Of a stretch of 41,716 nucleotides of DNA, positions 8,842 through 17,338 are shown piece by piece. The stretch is from positions 1 through 41,716 of the forward strand of contig JAFASY010000042.1 of the NCBI GenBank assembly GCA_019244235.1. Direction: 5' to 3'. Under the pieces are notes generated by a model, which ran no database searches, had not been told where the DNA came from, and saw only the letters and a list, made by a program, of their open reading frames with translations. A program made the translations under genes and the position numbers. The DNA comes from Chroococcidiopsidaceae cyanobacterium CP_BM_ER_R8_30 (GTDB lineage Bacteria; Cyanobacteriota; Cyanobacteriia; Cyanobacteriales; Chroococcidiopsidaceae). Within the stretch, counting starts at the first letter, position 1. The number at the start of each line of letters is the position of its first letter.

Positions 8842-10479
8842 TTATAGACTACAACTTAAATCGCTAGCTTTTTGAGTGAAAAGGTAATTCTCACGGTAGT
8901 CCACAGGACAGTCAATAACAGCGGGGACATCTTGCTCTAAAGCGGTTTTGAGGGTGGGGATGAAGGAGGCTGTTGATTCAATGCGGTAGCCTTTAAGTCC
9001 CATACTTTCTGCTAACTTGACAAAATCGGGGTTGCCAAAGTGGACAAAGGAGGCTGCACCGAACTGGTTCTGCTGCTTCCATTCAATTAAGCCATAGCCA
9101 CCATCATTAAAAATGAGAGTCACAAATGGTGTTCCTACCCGTAAAGCTGTTTCTAACTCCTGACAGTTCATCATAAACCCCCCATCCCCTGTTGCCGCTA
9201 CCACTTTCCGTTCGGGATAAACGAGCTTCGCAGCTAAAGCCCCCGGAATGGCAATGCCCATAGCAGCAAACCCATTAGAGATTAAACAGGTATTGGGGCG
9301 ATCACAATGATACTGACGTGCTATCCACATCTTGTGCGCCCCCACATCAGAGATCACAATATCTTCTGGTCCCATGACCTGCCGCAGATCGTAAATTAGC
9401 TTTTGAGGCTTGATCGGAAACCCATCGTCTGTGGCGTACTGTTCGTAATCTGCTCGAATTTCCTCTCGTAAACTCAGGGCATATGAATCAAGTTTGCCTT
9501 GTCGATTTGCTCGTTGTAAAATTTCTCTAAGCGAGTCAGAGATATCTCCCACAACTTCAACTATTGGGATGTAGCTGCTATCGATTTCAGCAGGATTGAC
9601 AGCGATATGAATAATTGGAATCTCTCCTTCTGGATTCCATTTTTTTGGAGAATATTCAATCAAGTCATAGCCAATAGCAATGACCAAGTCTGTGTTATCA
9701 AAGCTACAGCTGATGTAGTCCCGCTGTTGTAACCCCACACTCCATAAAGCCAAGGGATGGGTATAGGGAATCACTCCCTTCCCCATAAAGGTATTTGCCA
9801 CTGGGATATTTAGCTGGGTAGCAAATTCGGTTAGAGCCTCGCTGGCATGAGCCCGGATAGCTCCGTTTCCCACCATAATTATGGGATTTTTCGCCTGAGA
9901 AATTGCCGTTGCTGCCTCAGTAATACTTTGGAAAGCAGCATAAGTTTTTTCCAGCTTATCTTTATGGAGAGGGTGACCTACCGCAGGCATAGCAGCAATA
10001 TTTTCGGGCAAATCGATGTGAACCGCCCCTGGTTTTTCACTCTGCGATCGCTTAAACGCTTTACGGACAATTTCGGGCGTATTGCTTGGTCGGACAATTT
10101 GAGTACTCCATTTCGTCACTGGAGCGAACATTGCGACTAAATCTAGATACTGGTGGGCTTCAATATGCATCTGATCTGTCCCCACCTGCCCTGTAATTGC
10201 CACAAGTGGGGCACCATCTAGGTTAGCATCAGCCACTCCGGTCATCAGATTTGTTGCCCCTGGACCTAGAGTAGATAGGCACACTCCTGCTTTCCCTGTC
10301 AATCGACCATAAACATCTGCCATGAATGCAGCACCCTGCTCGTGACGGACTGTAATAAATTGAATTGAGGATTGTTTGAGCGCTTCTAGAACATGTAGGT
10401 TTTCTTCTCCAGGGAGTCCAAAAACGTAATGTACGCCTTCGTTTTCCAAGCAGCGTACTAAAAGTTCAGCTGTATTCAT
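8842..10479 (-). CDS. 2-Oxoglutarate decarboxylase (acetolactate-synthase-like ThDP enzyme)
   Basis: The protein has the three-domain layout of acetolactate synthase-type thiamine-diphosphate enzymes. It carries the activating Glu in VRHEQGAAFMADVYGR near residue 47 and the cofactor motif GDGGFMMN to FNDGGYGLIEW from about 430. Biosynthetic acetolactate synthase is usually unlinked to an aldehyde dehydrogenase. Here the gene sits directly behind a succinate-semialdehyde dehydrogenase, the arrangement known for cyanobacterial 2-oxoglutarate decarboxylase, which forms succinic semialdehyde and CO2. I therefore favour that role by context; catabolic acetolactate synthase is the alternative. The ATG at 10479 fits the family start; an ATG at 10500 would overlap the upstream gene by 13 bp. 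Confidence 0.75.
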   Translation of the reverse strand: MNTAELLVRCLENEGVHYVFGLPGEENLHVLEALKQSSIQFITVRHEQGAAFMADVYGRLTGKAGVCLSTLGPGATNLMTGVADANLDGAPLVAITGQVGTDQMHIEAHQYLDLVAMFAPVTKWSTQIVRPSNTPEIVRKAFKRSQSEKPGAVHIDLPENIAAMPAVGHPLHKDKLEKTYAAFQSITEAATAISQAKNPIIMVGNGAIRAHASEALTEFATQLNIPVANTFMGKGVIPYTHPLALWSVGLQQRDYISCSFDNTDLVIAIGYDLIEYSPKKWNPEGEIPIIHIAVNPAEIDSSYIPIVEVVGDISDSLREILQRANRQGKLDSYALSLREEIRADYEQYATDDGFPIKPQKLIYDLRQVMGPEDIVISDVGAHKMWIARQYHCDRPNTCLISNGFAAMGIAIPGALAAKLVYPERKVVAATGDGGFMMNCQELETALRVGTPFVTLIFNDGGYGLIEWKQQNQFGAASFVHFGNPDFVKLAESMGLKGYRIESTASFIPTLKTALEQDVPAVIDCPVDYRENYLFTQKASDLSCSL

Positions 10480-10487
10480 AAAGTCTT

Positions 10488-11858
10488 TTATCTCACCCAC
10501 ACTGTTTTAACATTGACAAATTCATGAATGCCCTGGACACCCAATTCTCTTCCATACCCAGAACGCTTAATGCCGCCAAAGGGGAGGCGGGGGTCAGATT
10601 TGACCATACCGTTAATAAATACAGAGCCAGCTGCAATTTCCTCAATCAGGCGATCACGCTCCCGATTGTCGTTTGTCCAGGCGCTTGCTCCTAGTCCAAA
10701 GGGTGTAGCATTAGCTAGCTTAATAGCAGCATCAAGATCTGCTACCTGAAATAGCAAAGCTACCGGACCAAAAAATTCTTCTTGGGAGATAGGACTACTG
10801 GGTGGAAGATCGGTGACGATTGTAGGCGGATAGAAATTTCCTCTTTCGCGATCTGATAGACGCTGTCCTCCAGTTAAGACTCTTGCCCCACATCTTATGC
10901 ACTCTTCAACTTGCTGCTCTAGAGTCTTAAGGATACCTGGAGTTGCCAATGGACCTAAGTCAGTGTCTGGCAGCATGGGATTGCCAACAACAAGTGCCTC
11001 AAATTTCTCAACCAGTCGTTTTTCAAATTCTTGGGCAATCGCCTCTACCACAATGAAGCGTTTCGCCGCAATGCAAGATTGACCGTTACAGATCATGCGT
11101 GCTGTTGCCGCTGTCGTAATAGCTGCTTCTAGATCAGCACTTTTTAGCACAATAAATGGATCGCTCCCCCCCAGTTCTAAAACAGTTTTTTTCAGCTGTT
11201 TCCCAGCAGCTACTGCTAGGCTGACTCCAGCTGGCTCACTGCCTGTAAGAGTTGCTGCCATAACACGTTCATCGGCAATCAAGGCAGCAACTTGCTCAGA
11301 ACCTACGAGAAGAGTTTGAAAAACTCCTGTGGGAAAACCCGCTTGTTGAATAATTTCTGCAATTGCCAACGCACCTTGCGGTACGTTGGAGGCATGTTTA
11401 AGCAGCCCTACATTGCCCGCCATTAGGGCTGGAGCTGCAAAGCGGAACACCTGCCAGAAGGGAAAATTCCAGGGCATCACCGCTAAAATGACCCCTAAAG
11501 GCTGGTAGCGGACAAAACTTTGGCTACCGTCAGTTTTGGCTGGAACATCTGCCAAGAAATCAGCCCCATATTCGGCATAGTAGCGACATACCGCAGCACA
11601 TTTTTCCACCTCAGCGATCGCACTCTTGAGGGTTTTACCCATTTCTAGAGTTATGAGCTTGCCGAAGTCTTCCTTCCGTTGCTCCAAAATTTTTGCTGTT
11701 GCCTGAAGCCACTGGGAGCGCTGTGCCATTGATGTATGACAATATTGCTCAAAAGCCTGATGTGCACTACGTAAAGCGGCTTCAATCTCATCAGCAGTTA
11801 AAGGCTCAAAGGTTTTGAGCGTTTCTCCTGTGGCAGGATTGATGGTGGCGATGCCCAT
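10488..11858 (-). CDS. gabD: Succinate-semialdehyde dehydrogenase
   Basis: A cytoplasmic aldehyde dehydrogenase of 456 aa that would oxidise succinic semialdehyde to succinate with NAD(P). Visible motifs are [11 protein letters not shown] (near 130), the general-base Glu in VLELGGSDP (near 227), the catalytic Cys in [11 protein letters not shown] (near 262), and [11 protein letters not shown] and [16 protein letters not shown] near the C-terminus. It is the first gene of a two-gene unit; the decarboxylase that would produce its substrate starts about 8 bp downstream. Together they give the 2-oxoglutarate to succinate bypass that replaces 2-oxoglutarate dehydrogenase in cyanobacteria. The upstream spacer holds paired sequences that may fold in its leader. 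Confidence 0.88.
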   Translation of the reverse strand: MGIATINPATGETLKTFEPLTADEIEAALRSAHQAFEQYCHTSMAQRSQWLQATAKILEQRKEDFGKLITLEMGKTLKSAIAEVEKCAAVCRYYAEYGADFLADVPAKTDGSQSFVRYQPLGVILAVMPWNFPFWQVFRFAAPALMAGNVGLLKHASNVPQGALAIAEIIQQAGFPTGVFQTLLVGSEQVAALIADERVMAATLTGSEPAGVSLAVAAGKQLKKTVLELGGSDPFIVLKSADLEAAITTAATARMICNGQSCIAAKRFIVVEAIAQEFEKRLVEKFEALVVGNPMLPDTDLGPLATPGILKTLEQQVEECIRCGARVLTGGQRLSDRERGNFYPPTIVTDLPPSSPISQEEFFGPVALLFQVADLDAAIKLANATPFGLGASAWTNDNRERDRLIEEIAAGSVFINGMVKSDPRLPFGGIKRSGYGRELGVQGIHEFVNVKTVWVR

Positions 11859-11989
11859 TGCCTAACTTCCCCTTGAACAACTGAATCATTGGTGTAGCTA
11901 ACTTGTGGTCTTGACTTCGTCTAGAGACCGCGCTCTTAGTCAAGATTTTTTACTACAACAATTGATTCTCTTTAATTGTACAAAGATTC

Positions 11990-12065
11990 AAATACCTAAG
12001 TATTTAGACTCAAAGGTCTGCCGGAGATGGCTCCCGTAAACCCTTAAGCCAGCTCAATCCTTGAG
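11990..12065 (-). promoter_or_regulatory. Possible structured leader of the gabD operon
   Basis: AAATAC/GTATTT pairs at 11990-12005 around a four-base loop. Next to it, CTCAAAGG (12009-12016) pairs with CCTTGAG (12059-12065, one bulge) and encloses a second stem GAG-GGCT/AGCC-CTC (12024-12055). The block lies 130-210 nt upstream of gabD. It could be an RNA leader on the minus strand or a DNA site. It matches no RNA class I recognise. Confidence 0.35.
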
Positions 12066-12422
12066 TTTGCATTATGCAGTTTGACCCAATGGGGAGCTAC
12101 CTCAGCAATCTGCTTGCAGTACTACGAAAGGCAGTGTATTTTTAAATAAATGTTAAATTATGGACACAATTTGTAATGCTAAACACAAAAATAGCTACTT
12201 TTCAGATTGCTTGAGGAAGTTGTGGGTGCTATCCCCAACAAATCCTTGAGTCTTTTCTCAAAGTTATTAAGACTAAGTCAAGGAACAGTTGAATGATTTT
12301 ACACAATCTTTAAATTAAAGCAAATATTCGCTAAGATGGATGGCAAGAGAGTTTTGATTCCGCAGCAGCCTGTTTACAGCTCTCCCCGAACAAGCAGGTG
12401 TCCTTAGTCTGCTAATAACTAA

Positions 12423-12466
12423 GAGCCAATCCATCGCAAGCGCCTGAAAAGCCGCTCAGGGAATGC
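12423..12466 (+). ncRNA. Leader motif copy 1 (GCAAGCG-hairpin-GAATGC)
   Basis: GAGCC (12423) is followed by GCAAGCG (12436-12442), a hairpin with stem CCTGA/TCAGG (12443-12460) and GAATGC (12461-12466). The outer GCA/TGC can pair, leaving an asymmetric purine-rich internal loop. The same arrangement recurs at 13724-13768 upstream of the paralogous gene, with a different but still complementary stem. It ends 57 nt before the ATG at 12524. This looks like a cis-acting RNA, but I cannot match it to a known riboswitch class. A longer CTTAGT/ACTAAG hairpin lies just upstream at about 12404-12424. Confidence 0.45.
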
Positions 12467-12523
12467 TGATCTAGTTTTTTAGAGAGATTGGTAATACAGC
12501 AATTGACATTTCCCCAACGGAGC

Positions 12524-12958
12524 ATGAACTTGGAACTTTTACTCAAGAGCGTTCAGATAGCTGTAACTAACTCCCCGTTAATTCTGGCAGTTGATGACGA
12601 TGAAGACAACCTGCTACTGCTAACTGAGATACTGAAACCCATATGCTGCTCCTGTATAACGGCAATTGATGGTCATACGGCTCTAGTGTTAGCACAAGAG
12701 AAGCAACCAGATTTAATCTTGCTAGATGTGATGCTGCCTGACTTGAATGGGACAGCAGTTATCCAACGCCTGCGGCAGAATCCGAAGACTAGTGCGATTC
12801 CAATTGTTGCTGTGACAGCCCTAGCTAGAGTTGAGGACCGAGAGAGCCTCATTTTGGCAGGGTGTAATGACTATATCAGTAAGCCCTATATGATTGATGA
12901 CCTAGAAGCACTTATCAATCATTATCTAAATCTGAGCCTGAAATCTTCTGTGGCGTAA
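12524..12958 (+). CDS. Single-domain response regulator (copy 1)
   Basis: A stand-alone receiver domain of 144 aa without an output domain. The acidic pocket is AVDDDEDN, the phospho-acceptor is D68 in DLILLDVMLPD, the switch Thr lies in VAVTALAR and the Lys in DYISKPYMI. Such proteins pass phosphate or bind a partner rather than DNA. I chose the ATG at 12524 because it makes the distance from Met to the acidic pocket identical to that in the paralogue at 13876; a TTG at 12488 would add 12 residues. It converges on a DUF2294 gene with 7 bp between stops, and the pair is duplicated next door. Confidence 0.88.
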   Translation: MNLELLLKSVQIAVTNSPLILAVDDDEDNLLLLTEILKPICCSCITAIDGHTALVLAQEKQPDLILLDVMLPDLNGTAVIQRLRQNPKTSAIPIVAVTALARVEDRESLILAGCNDYISKPYMIDDLEALINHYLNLSLKSSVA

Positions 12959-12965
12959 CCTTTGT

Positions 12966-13349
12966 TTAAGAGGGTAGATTATTGGCTTCTGGCTTAGCCG
13001 CTAGAAAGGCAGTAACGCTAGTGCGACCTGACTGAAGACTGGAATTGCCCAGCAGGTCAGTGACACTTACCATAAGTACTTCCTCAATTAAAGCCTTCAG
13101 TTGTGGCTGAAAAGCTTTGTGGATGCTAGCACGTACTTGCTCGGCTAACTGCTGCTTGCCACTTGCCACCAAAAACCGTTCTACTGCGGTAGTTGGGTCA
13201 TTGACAACAATTGTTAATGACTGATCGAGGAGTTGGCAAGAGACCTGAGTAGGCTTATGTCCCATACAGTTGAGGTACAAAACTTGAATCTGCTGTGAGA
13301 GGCTTTGTTCTAACTGCCTCGAATTGGGTGCTGAATCTTCGTACTTCAT
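12966..13349 (-). CDS. DUF2294/MpsC-like protein (copy 1)
   Basis: A 127-aa soluble protein, related over most of its length to the gene at 14289-14666. Shared blocks are the N-terminal QLEQSLSQQIQ helix, a central beta region (VSCQLLDQSLTIVV) and a C-terminal LIEEVLMVSVTDLLGN block followed by GRTSVTAFLA. This pattern fits DUF2294, also called the MpsC family because one member belongs to a sodium-transport system; no MpsA or MpsB membrane gene is present here, so that role is not supported. I chose the ATG at 13349, with GAAGGG upstream and a start matching the paralogue; an ATG at 13370 would add seven residues. Confidence 0.7.
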   Translation of the reverse strand: MKYEDSAPNSRQLEQSLSQQIQVLYLNCMGHKPTQVSCQLLDQSLTIVVNDPTTAVERFLVASGKQQLAEQVRASIHKAFQPQLKALIEEVLMVSVTDLLGNSSLQSGRTSVTAFLAAKPEANNLPS

Positions 13350-13723
13350 GTACCCTTCAATCAAAAACAAATACTATTAGTTTTAATTTTGTCTACCAAG
13401 TTAACAGTTTTAAATAATTAATACAACGTTCTAAAGATAGAGATTGCTGAGGTTTTAAATTATTAGCTTAAAAAACGAAACGATTTTATATTCAATATCT
13501 TAAACTTAAAATTGCTTAAATAATCTAGGTGTATTTAGCCAGAACCTAATCCCAAATTGGCACCTTCTGAAACGCCGCGCCTTGAGACTACCTCTGCTAT
13601 TGCCTAGCTATTGAGAATTCCAACGATTTTATGTAATATTGTGCAGCAAGCGACTTAATTGCTAGTTTGTTGTGATTCGTTCTGCAGTCAATCAGAATCA
13701 TAAACTAGCATGAGTTAATCAAC
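13350..13723. promoter_or_regulatory. Divergent spacer between DUF2294 copy 1 and response regulator copy 2
   Basis: An AT-rich gene-free stretch. It contains a long two-tier inverted repeat: GCTAGTTT (13661-13668) with AAACTAGC (13702-13709), and inside it TGATTC (13673-13678) with GAATCA (13695-13700). The arm sits 15 nt before leader motif copy 2, so the two may form one leader RNA. No ORF was credible. Confidence 0.4.
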
Positions 13724-13768
13724 GAGCCAGTCCGTATGCAAGCGCCAAGCCCGCCGTTTGGGGAATGC
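13724..13768 (+). ncRNA. Leader motif copy 2 (GCAAGCG-hairpin-GGAATGC)
   Basis: GAGCC (13724) is followed by GCAAGCG (13738-13744), a stem CCAAG/TTTGG (13745-13761, last pair G-U) and GGAATGC (13762-13768). Flanks are conserved with copy 1 (12423-12466), while the stem has changed on both sides so that pairing is kept. Downstream, ACCGC/GCGGT (13842-13856) forms another hairpin about 20 nt before the start codon. The motif ends 107 nt before the ATG. Confidence 0.45.
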
Positions 13769-13875
13769 CTCGTCCCAGCTTCCAACAAAGGATAGCTTTG
13801 GTCAAAGGTACACCGCTCTGGCAGGGGTGACGTATCTACTGACCGCATTCAGCGGTTAAAGGTTAAAAACGGCAG

Positions 13876-14292
13876 ATGGACATGGCATCTACATCTGGCA
13901 ACGATTGCCAGGACATTATTGTACGACCTCTAGTTTTGACTGTGGATGATAATGAAGATAACTTAGCGCTCCTGAATCAGGTGCTAATTATTATTGGTTG
14001 CTCATTCGTTAGTTCTAAAGATGGTCATTCGGCTATTCTCGTAGCACAAAAATATCAGCCAGATCTCATATTGTTGGACATCATGCTGCCAGATTTAGAT
14101 GGTATGGAAGTTGTCCGTCAACTTAAGCAAGACCCTAAAACCAGGCAGATTCCAATCGTGGCGGTGACAGCTATGGCACGAACAGAAGACCACGATCGTA
14201 TTCTTGCAGTTGGCTGTGATGGCTATATTAAAAAACCATACATGATTGACGAGCTAGAAGCCACAATTCGCCGATTTCTCTTTGGTGTTTAA
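13876..14292 (+). CDS. Single-domain response regulator (copy 2)
   Basis: A receiver-only protein of 138 aa, paralogous to the gene at 12524. The acidic pocket reads TVDDNEDN, the acceptor is D68 in DLILLDIMLPD, the Thr is in VAVTAMAR and the Lys in GYIKKPYMID. Identity with copy 1 is high around the active site and the C-terminal MIDELEA, and low in the first 20 residues. No histidine kinase is adjacent. The stop overlaps the convergent DUF2294 stop by 4 bp (TTAA). The leader repeats the hairpin motif seen before copy 1. Confidence 0.9.
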   Translation: MDMASTSGNDCQDIIVRPLVLTVDDNEDNLALLNQVLIIIGCSFVSSKDGHSAILVAQKYQPDLILLDIMLPDLDGMEVVRQLKQDPKTRQIPIVAVTAMARTEDHDRILAVGCDGYIKKPYMIDELEATIRRFLFGV

Positions 14293-14666
14293 GAGGATGG
14301 CTTGCGAACTTGGGGGGAATCAGCCAAGATTGCCACGGTTGCCGTTCGACCTGTTGATAATTTTGCATCGCTTAACAAATCGAGCACTGTTACTCCCACC
14401 ACTTCTTCAATTAGCGCAATCACTTGAGGCTGAAGCATCTCATCCAACTCCGTCCGTACCTGCTCTGCTAGCTTCTCTTGACCACTAGTGGCTAAAAGTT
14501 TCTCAGGTTGAGTAATAGAATTTTCTAGAATAATGGCTATTTTTTCGTCAAAAATCTGACATGTCACTCGACTAGGTTGATGCTCTAGTTGTGTGCGATA
14601 CAGAGACTGAATTCGCTGTGAAAGGGTTCGTTCTAATTGCCCACGCGTAGGAGGGAGTGAATCCAT
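14289..14666 (-). CDS. DUF2294/MpsC-like protein (copy 2)
   Basis: A 125-aa soluble protein, the second copy of the DUF2294-like gene. It shares RGQLERTLSQRIQSLY at the N-terminus, VTCQIFDEKIAIIL in the middle, and the ALIEEVVGVTVLDLLSD and GRTATVAIL blocks with copy 1. The family's biochemical role is not clear to me. Its fixed position tail-to-tail with a receiver protein in both copies suggests a functional link, possibly that one binds or tunes the other. No membrane segment or known catalytic motif is visible. Confidence 0.7.
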   Translation of the reverse strand: MDSLPPTRGQLERTLSQRIQSLYRTQLEHQPSRVTCQIFDEKIAIILENSITQPEKLLATSGQEKLAEQVRTELDEMLQPQVIALIEEVVGVTVLDLLSDAKLSTGRTATVAILADSPQVRKPSS

Positions 14667-14803
14667 GAGTCGTGAAAACTATAAAGAAATCTATCATTAG
14701 ATGGATGATAAACCAAACTATACCAGTTGAGCAAATTCAAAAGAATCTCTAAAAAGGGAGATGCTTCTTTAAGACAAGTTGTAGTAGGGATAACTAAATA
14801 TTG

Positions 14804-15850
14804 CTAGGGATAGATTAAAATCTTGTAAGTTGTAGGGGTAGGAGCAACTGCCTGTGCCACAGCTATAGGTAAATCCCGTAAGGGGTAGCGATCACTGATT
14901 AACGCTTCTACATTGATTCTCTGGTTAAACACAATATCAGCTGCTAAGTTTTGGAGACGGTAGGAAGAACTGTAGCTACCTAACAGGTCGATTTCTTTGC
15001 GGTAGAGTATGTTGGGATTAATGGGAATTTCTACCTCATCGGGAAACTCGGCAAAAAAGAGAATTTTGCCGCCTTTGCGAGTGCAATCGAGGGCTTGAAA
15101 GAAAGCTTTTTCGTTGGGAACTGCTAAGAGAGTGGTATCAACTCCCATACCATTAGTCAGTGCTTGCACACTTGCAAGAAAATTGGGGTCGCGGGGATCG
15201 AAAGCTGCCTCTGCACCTAAACTTAGAGCTTTGGCGATACGGGAGGGAAGTAAGTCGGTAGCGATCGCTCTCGCGCCAAAGTAATTCACCAGCATGATAA
15301 ACATGAGCCCAATTGGTCCTGCACCTGTAATCAGCACTGTTTGACCAGGAGCAATTTGAGCTTTTTTCACCGCTTTGAGGCAGCAGTTTGTCGGCTCCAC
15401 AAAACTTGCCACTTCAAAACTCACTCGGTCGGGAATGGGGATTAATCCTCCATTACGGACGATATGACCTGGAACCTTAACAAATTCAGCAAAGCCGCCA
15501 CCACTGGGAGTAAACCCCGCTGTCGTAGAGATATTTTTGTAGACATCGCACATAGAGAAGTTATCGTTGAGGCAATATCCACAGTACATACAGGGGATAT
15601 GGTGCATCACGACAACCCGCTGTCCGACTTGAAAGTTATTGACTGTTTCTCCTACTGCAGCAATTGTCCCGGCAGTTTCATGTCCAAAGATCCGAGGTGG
15701 TTCATAGAGAGGATAGCGAATCTTTTTAATATCTGATTGACACAAGCCAACGACCTGCACCTGAACCAGCACTTCATCAGGTAGAAGTGTTGGTATTGGC
15801 AATTCTTCAAAACTTAACTGGTTGACACCCCTAAATACCTGTGCTTTCAC
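14804..15850 (-). CDS. Zinc-dependent alcohol dehydrogenase (MDR family)
   Basis: A 348-aa medium-chain dehydrogenase. Catalytic zinc ligands are visible as C37 (GLCQSD) and H57-E58 (GHE). The structural zinc lobe has C87, C90, C93 and C101 (CMYCGYC then SMC). The nucleotide-binding Rossmann motif is GAGPIGLMF near residue 175. The family includes threonine, sorbitol and galactitol-phosphate dehydrogenases. The substrate cannot be decided. A GC-rich repeat block lies just upstream, and no neighbour shares its pathway. Confidence 0.85.
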   Translation of the reverse strand: MKAQVFRGVNQLSFEELPIPTLLPDEVLVQVQVVGLCQSDIKKIRYPLYEPPRIFGHETAGTIAAVGETVNNFQVGQRVVVMHHIPCMYCGYCLNDNFSMCDVYKNISTTAGFTPSGGGFAEFVKVPGHIVRNGGLIPIPDRVSFEVASFVEPTNCCLKAVKKAQIAPGQTVLITGAGPIGLMFIMLVNYFGARAIATDLLPSRIAKALSLGAEAAFDPRDPNFLASVQALTNGMGVDTTLLAVPNEKAFFQALDCTRKGGKILFFAEFPDEVEIPINPNILYRKEIDLLGSYSSSYRLQNLAADIVFNQRINVEALISDRYPLRDLPIAVAQAVAPTPTTYKILIYP

Positions 15851-15907
15851 GCTATTTTCTCACTACTTAAAGATATAGCACTCCTAAATGATTCCTTAAA
15901 AATCCTA

Positions 15908-16026
15908 CTTCTTTTCTTGGCGCTCTAACGCGCTTCGCGCTTCGCTTCGCTGGCGGCGCCTAACGCCTCCGGCTAACGGCTTCGCGTAACGCTTGCGCTG
16001 GCGCTCTGCTAGCGCCGCGCTCTTGG
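15908..16026. repeat. GC-rich interspersed repeat cluster
   Basis: A 120-bp run of short overlapping direct and inverted repeats built from units such as CGCTTCGC, TAACGC, GGCGC and CTAGCGCC, in a genome that is otherwise AT-richer. The kernel CTTCGCTTCGCTG also occurs at 29253-29265. Such mosaics are common cyanobacterial intergenic repeats. This one lies between the DUF92 stop and the alcohol dehydrogenase start, and could fold as a terminator or transcript-stabilising element. Confidence 0.65.
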
Positions 16027-16070
16027 CGGTTCAATCAAAAAAAGGACTGCTACATAAGATTTAACACCAA

Positions 16071-16853
16071 TTAGCTACACCCATACCATTGCCATGCCAG
16101 CACTAGTATTACAGCAGTAGTTGCCCCAACCACTGTATTGATAAAGTTCACAACCTCATTTGTCAGCCAACTGACCTTAGCTTGTAATGTTGCCCCAATG
16201 GCGCTTTCTAAATTGGTGGCAATAAACGCTGCTAGTACACAACAGATAACTCCTGACAGGCTGACAAATCCGACTGCCCAACCAAGGAGCGCGATCACCA
16301 TTGATGCCACTAACCCAGCCAGCGTCCCTTCCAGACTCACTGCCCCATCTGTTCCCCGCGGTACTGGTTGCAGGGTGGTGATGAGAATTGTCTGCTTACC
16401 ATAGACTTTACCCACTTCACTGCCGCAAGTATCCGCAAGTTTTGTACTGAAACTTGCCACGTAGCCAAGCAACAGTAGACTAGTTATCAGTTGTGGTTCC
16501 ACCTTCAAGGCGGGAATGACAAGTGTGCCAAGAGCACAGATTGCCCCAGTCAAAGCTGAACCCCAAACATTCTCTGGTCCTCGCGCTCCGGAACGCTTTT
16601 CGGCAATTCCTTCAGCTTCCTTTTGCGCCATGCCGATTCGCGTTGCGGCAGAACCAACAAGAAAATAAAATAGCGCTAATATATATCCCTGCCAACCCAA
16701 GCTACCCCAAATTAAGATACCCAATAGCCAAGCGTGTAGTAGCCCAGATGGGGTGAGGAGTTTTGCGGGAGCAATCCAACCGATAAGTAAAAAGATGGTA
16801 TTGAGCCCTACAGCAACTAGCCAAGGGTTAAAAGGATAAATTGGAGAAAGCAT
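16071..16853 (-). CDS. DUF92 membrane protein, VTE6-like (candidate phytyl-phosphate kinase)
   Basis: A 260-aa polytopic membrane protein with about six hydrophobic segments. Family marks are LVGSAATRIGMAQK (near 67), the conserved KLADTCGSEVGKVYGK (near 138) and the RGTDGAVSLEGTLAG block (near 165), which are the DUF92 signature. In plants and cyanobacteria, VTE6 of this family phosphorylates phytyl phosphate to phytyl diphosphate for tocopherol and phylloquinone salvage from chlorophyll. Assignment of that activity here rests on family membership only. Its start lies just 26 bp from the divergent VOC gene, so the two promoters must overlap each other or the coding regions. Confidence 0.8.
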   Translation of the reverse strand: MLSPIYPFNPWLVAVGLNTIFLLIGWIAPAKLLTPSGLLHAWLLGILIWGSLGWQGYILALFYFLVGSAATRIGMAQKEAEGIAEKRSGARGPENVWGSALTGAICALGTLVIPALKVEPQLITSLLLLGYVASFSTKLADTCGSEVGKVYGKQTILITTLQPVPRGTDGAVSLEGTLAGLVASMVIALLGWAVGFVSLSGVICCVLAAFIATNLESAIGATLQAKVSWLTNEVVNFINTVVGATTAVILVLAWQWYGCS

Positions 16854-16879
16854 AGTCTATCAGCCTCCCAGACAAAGCC

Positions 16880-17338
16880 ATGAACCAAGCGCTATTTCAT
16901 CTTGCTTTTCCCATTACTGATGTTGCTCAAGCAAAAGCATATTACGTTGACGGACTTGGCTGTACTGCTGGTCGCGAAACCCACCATGCCCTAATTTTAG
17001 ATTTATACGGGCATCAGTTGGTAGCTCATGTCACTAAAGATCCTCTCATCCCTCAACGAGGTATCTATCCTAGACACTTTGGGCTAATTTTCACTTTAGA
17101 AAGCGATTGGGAAACTTTACTGGCAAGATCCCGACAGCAGCATCTGTCTTTTAGAGAAGAACCTAAACACCGTTTTCCAGGATTACCGACAGAGCATCGT
17201 ACCTTCTTCTTAGAGGACCCGTTCTATAACCTAATAGAGTTTAAGTATTACCGTTATGCCGAGGCAATTTTTGGCAGTCGTGACTATGCTCAAATTGGCG
17301 ATTCTCTCAATAGGACACCAACTGGCGCTCACGCTTAG
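16880..17338 (+). CDS. VOC (glyoxalase/dioxygenase) superfamily protein
   Basis: A 152-aa protein with the paired beta-alpha-beta-beta-beta modules of the vicinal-oxygen-chelate fold. It opens with FHLAFPITDVAQAKAYYVDG, where His8 is a likely metal ligand. The second half carries HFGLIFTL and ends with FFLEDPFYNLIEFKYY, where the Glu in LIEFK is the usual last ligand. Substrate is unknown; dioxygenases, lyases and binding proteins share this fold. Divergent from DUF92. Confidence 0.82.
   Translation: MNQALFHLAFPITDVAQAKAYYVDGLGCTAGRETHHALILDLYGHQLVAHVTKDPLIPQRGIYPRHFGLIFTLESDWETLLARSRQQHLSFREEPKHRFPGLPTEHRTFFLEDPFYNLIEFKYYRYAEAIFGSRDYAQIGDSLNRTPTGAHA

Noticed and set aside
12340-12480. Leader as a c-di-GMP, cobalamin or TPP riboswitch
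   Set aside because: Short words such as GCAAGC and GGGAATGC recall those classes, but the required conserved cores are absent.
15908-16026. CRISPR array or coding repeat in the GC-rich block
   Set aside because: Units are short, overlapping and without regular spacers; no frame is open and meaningful.
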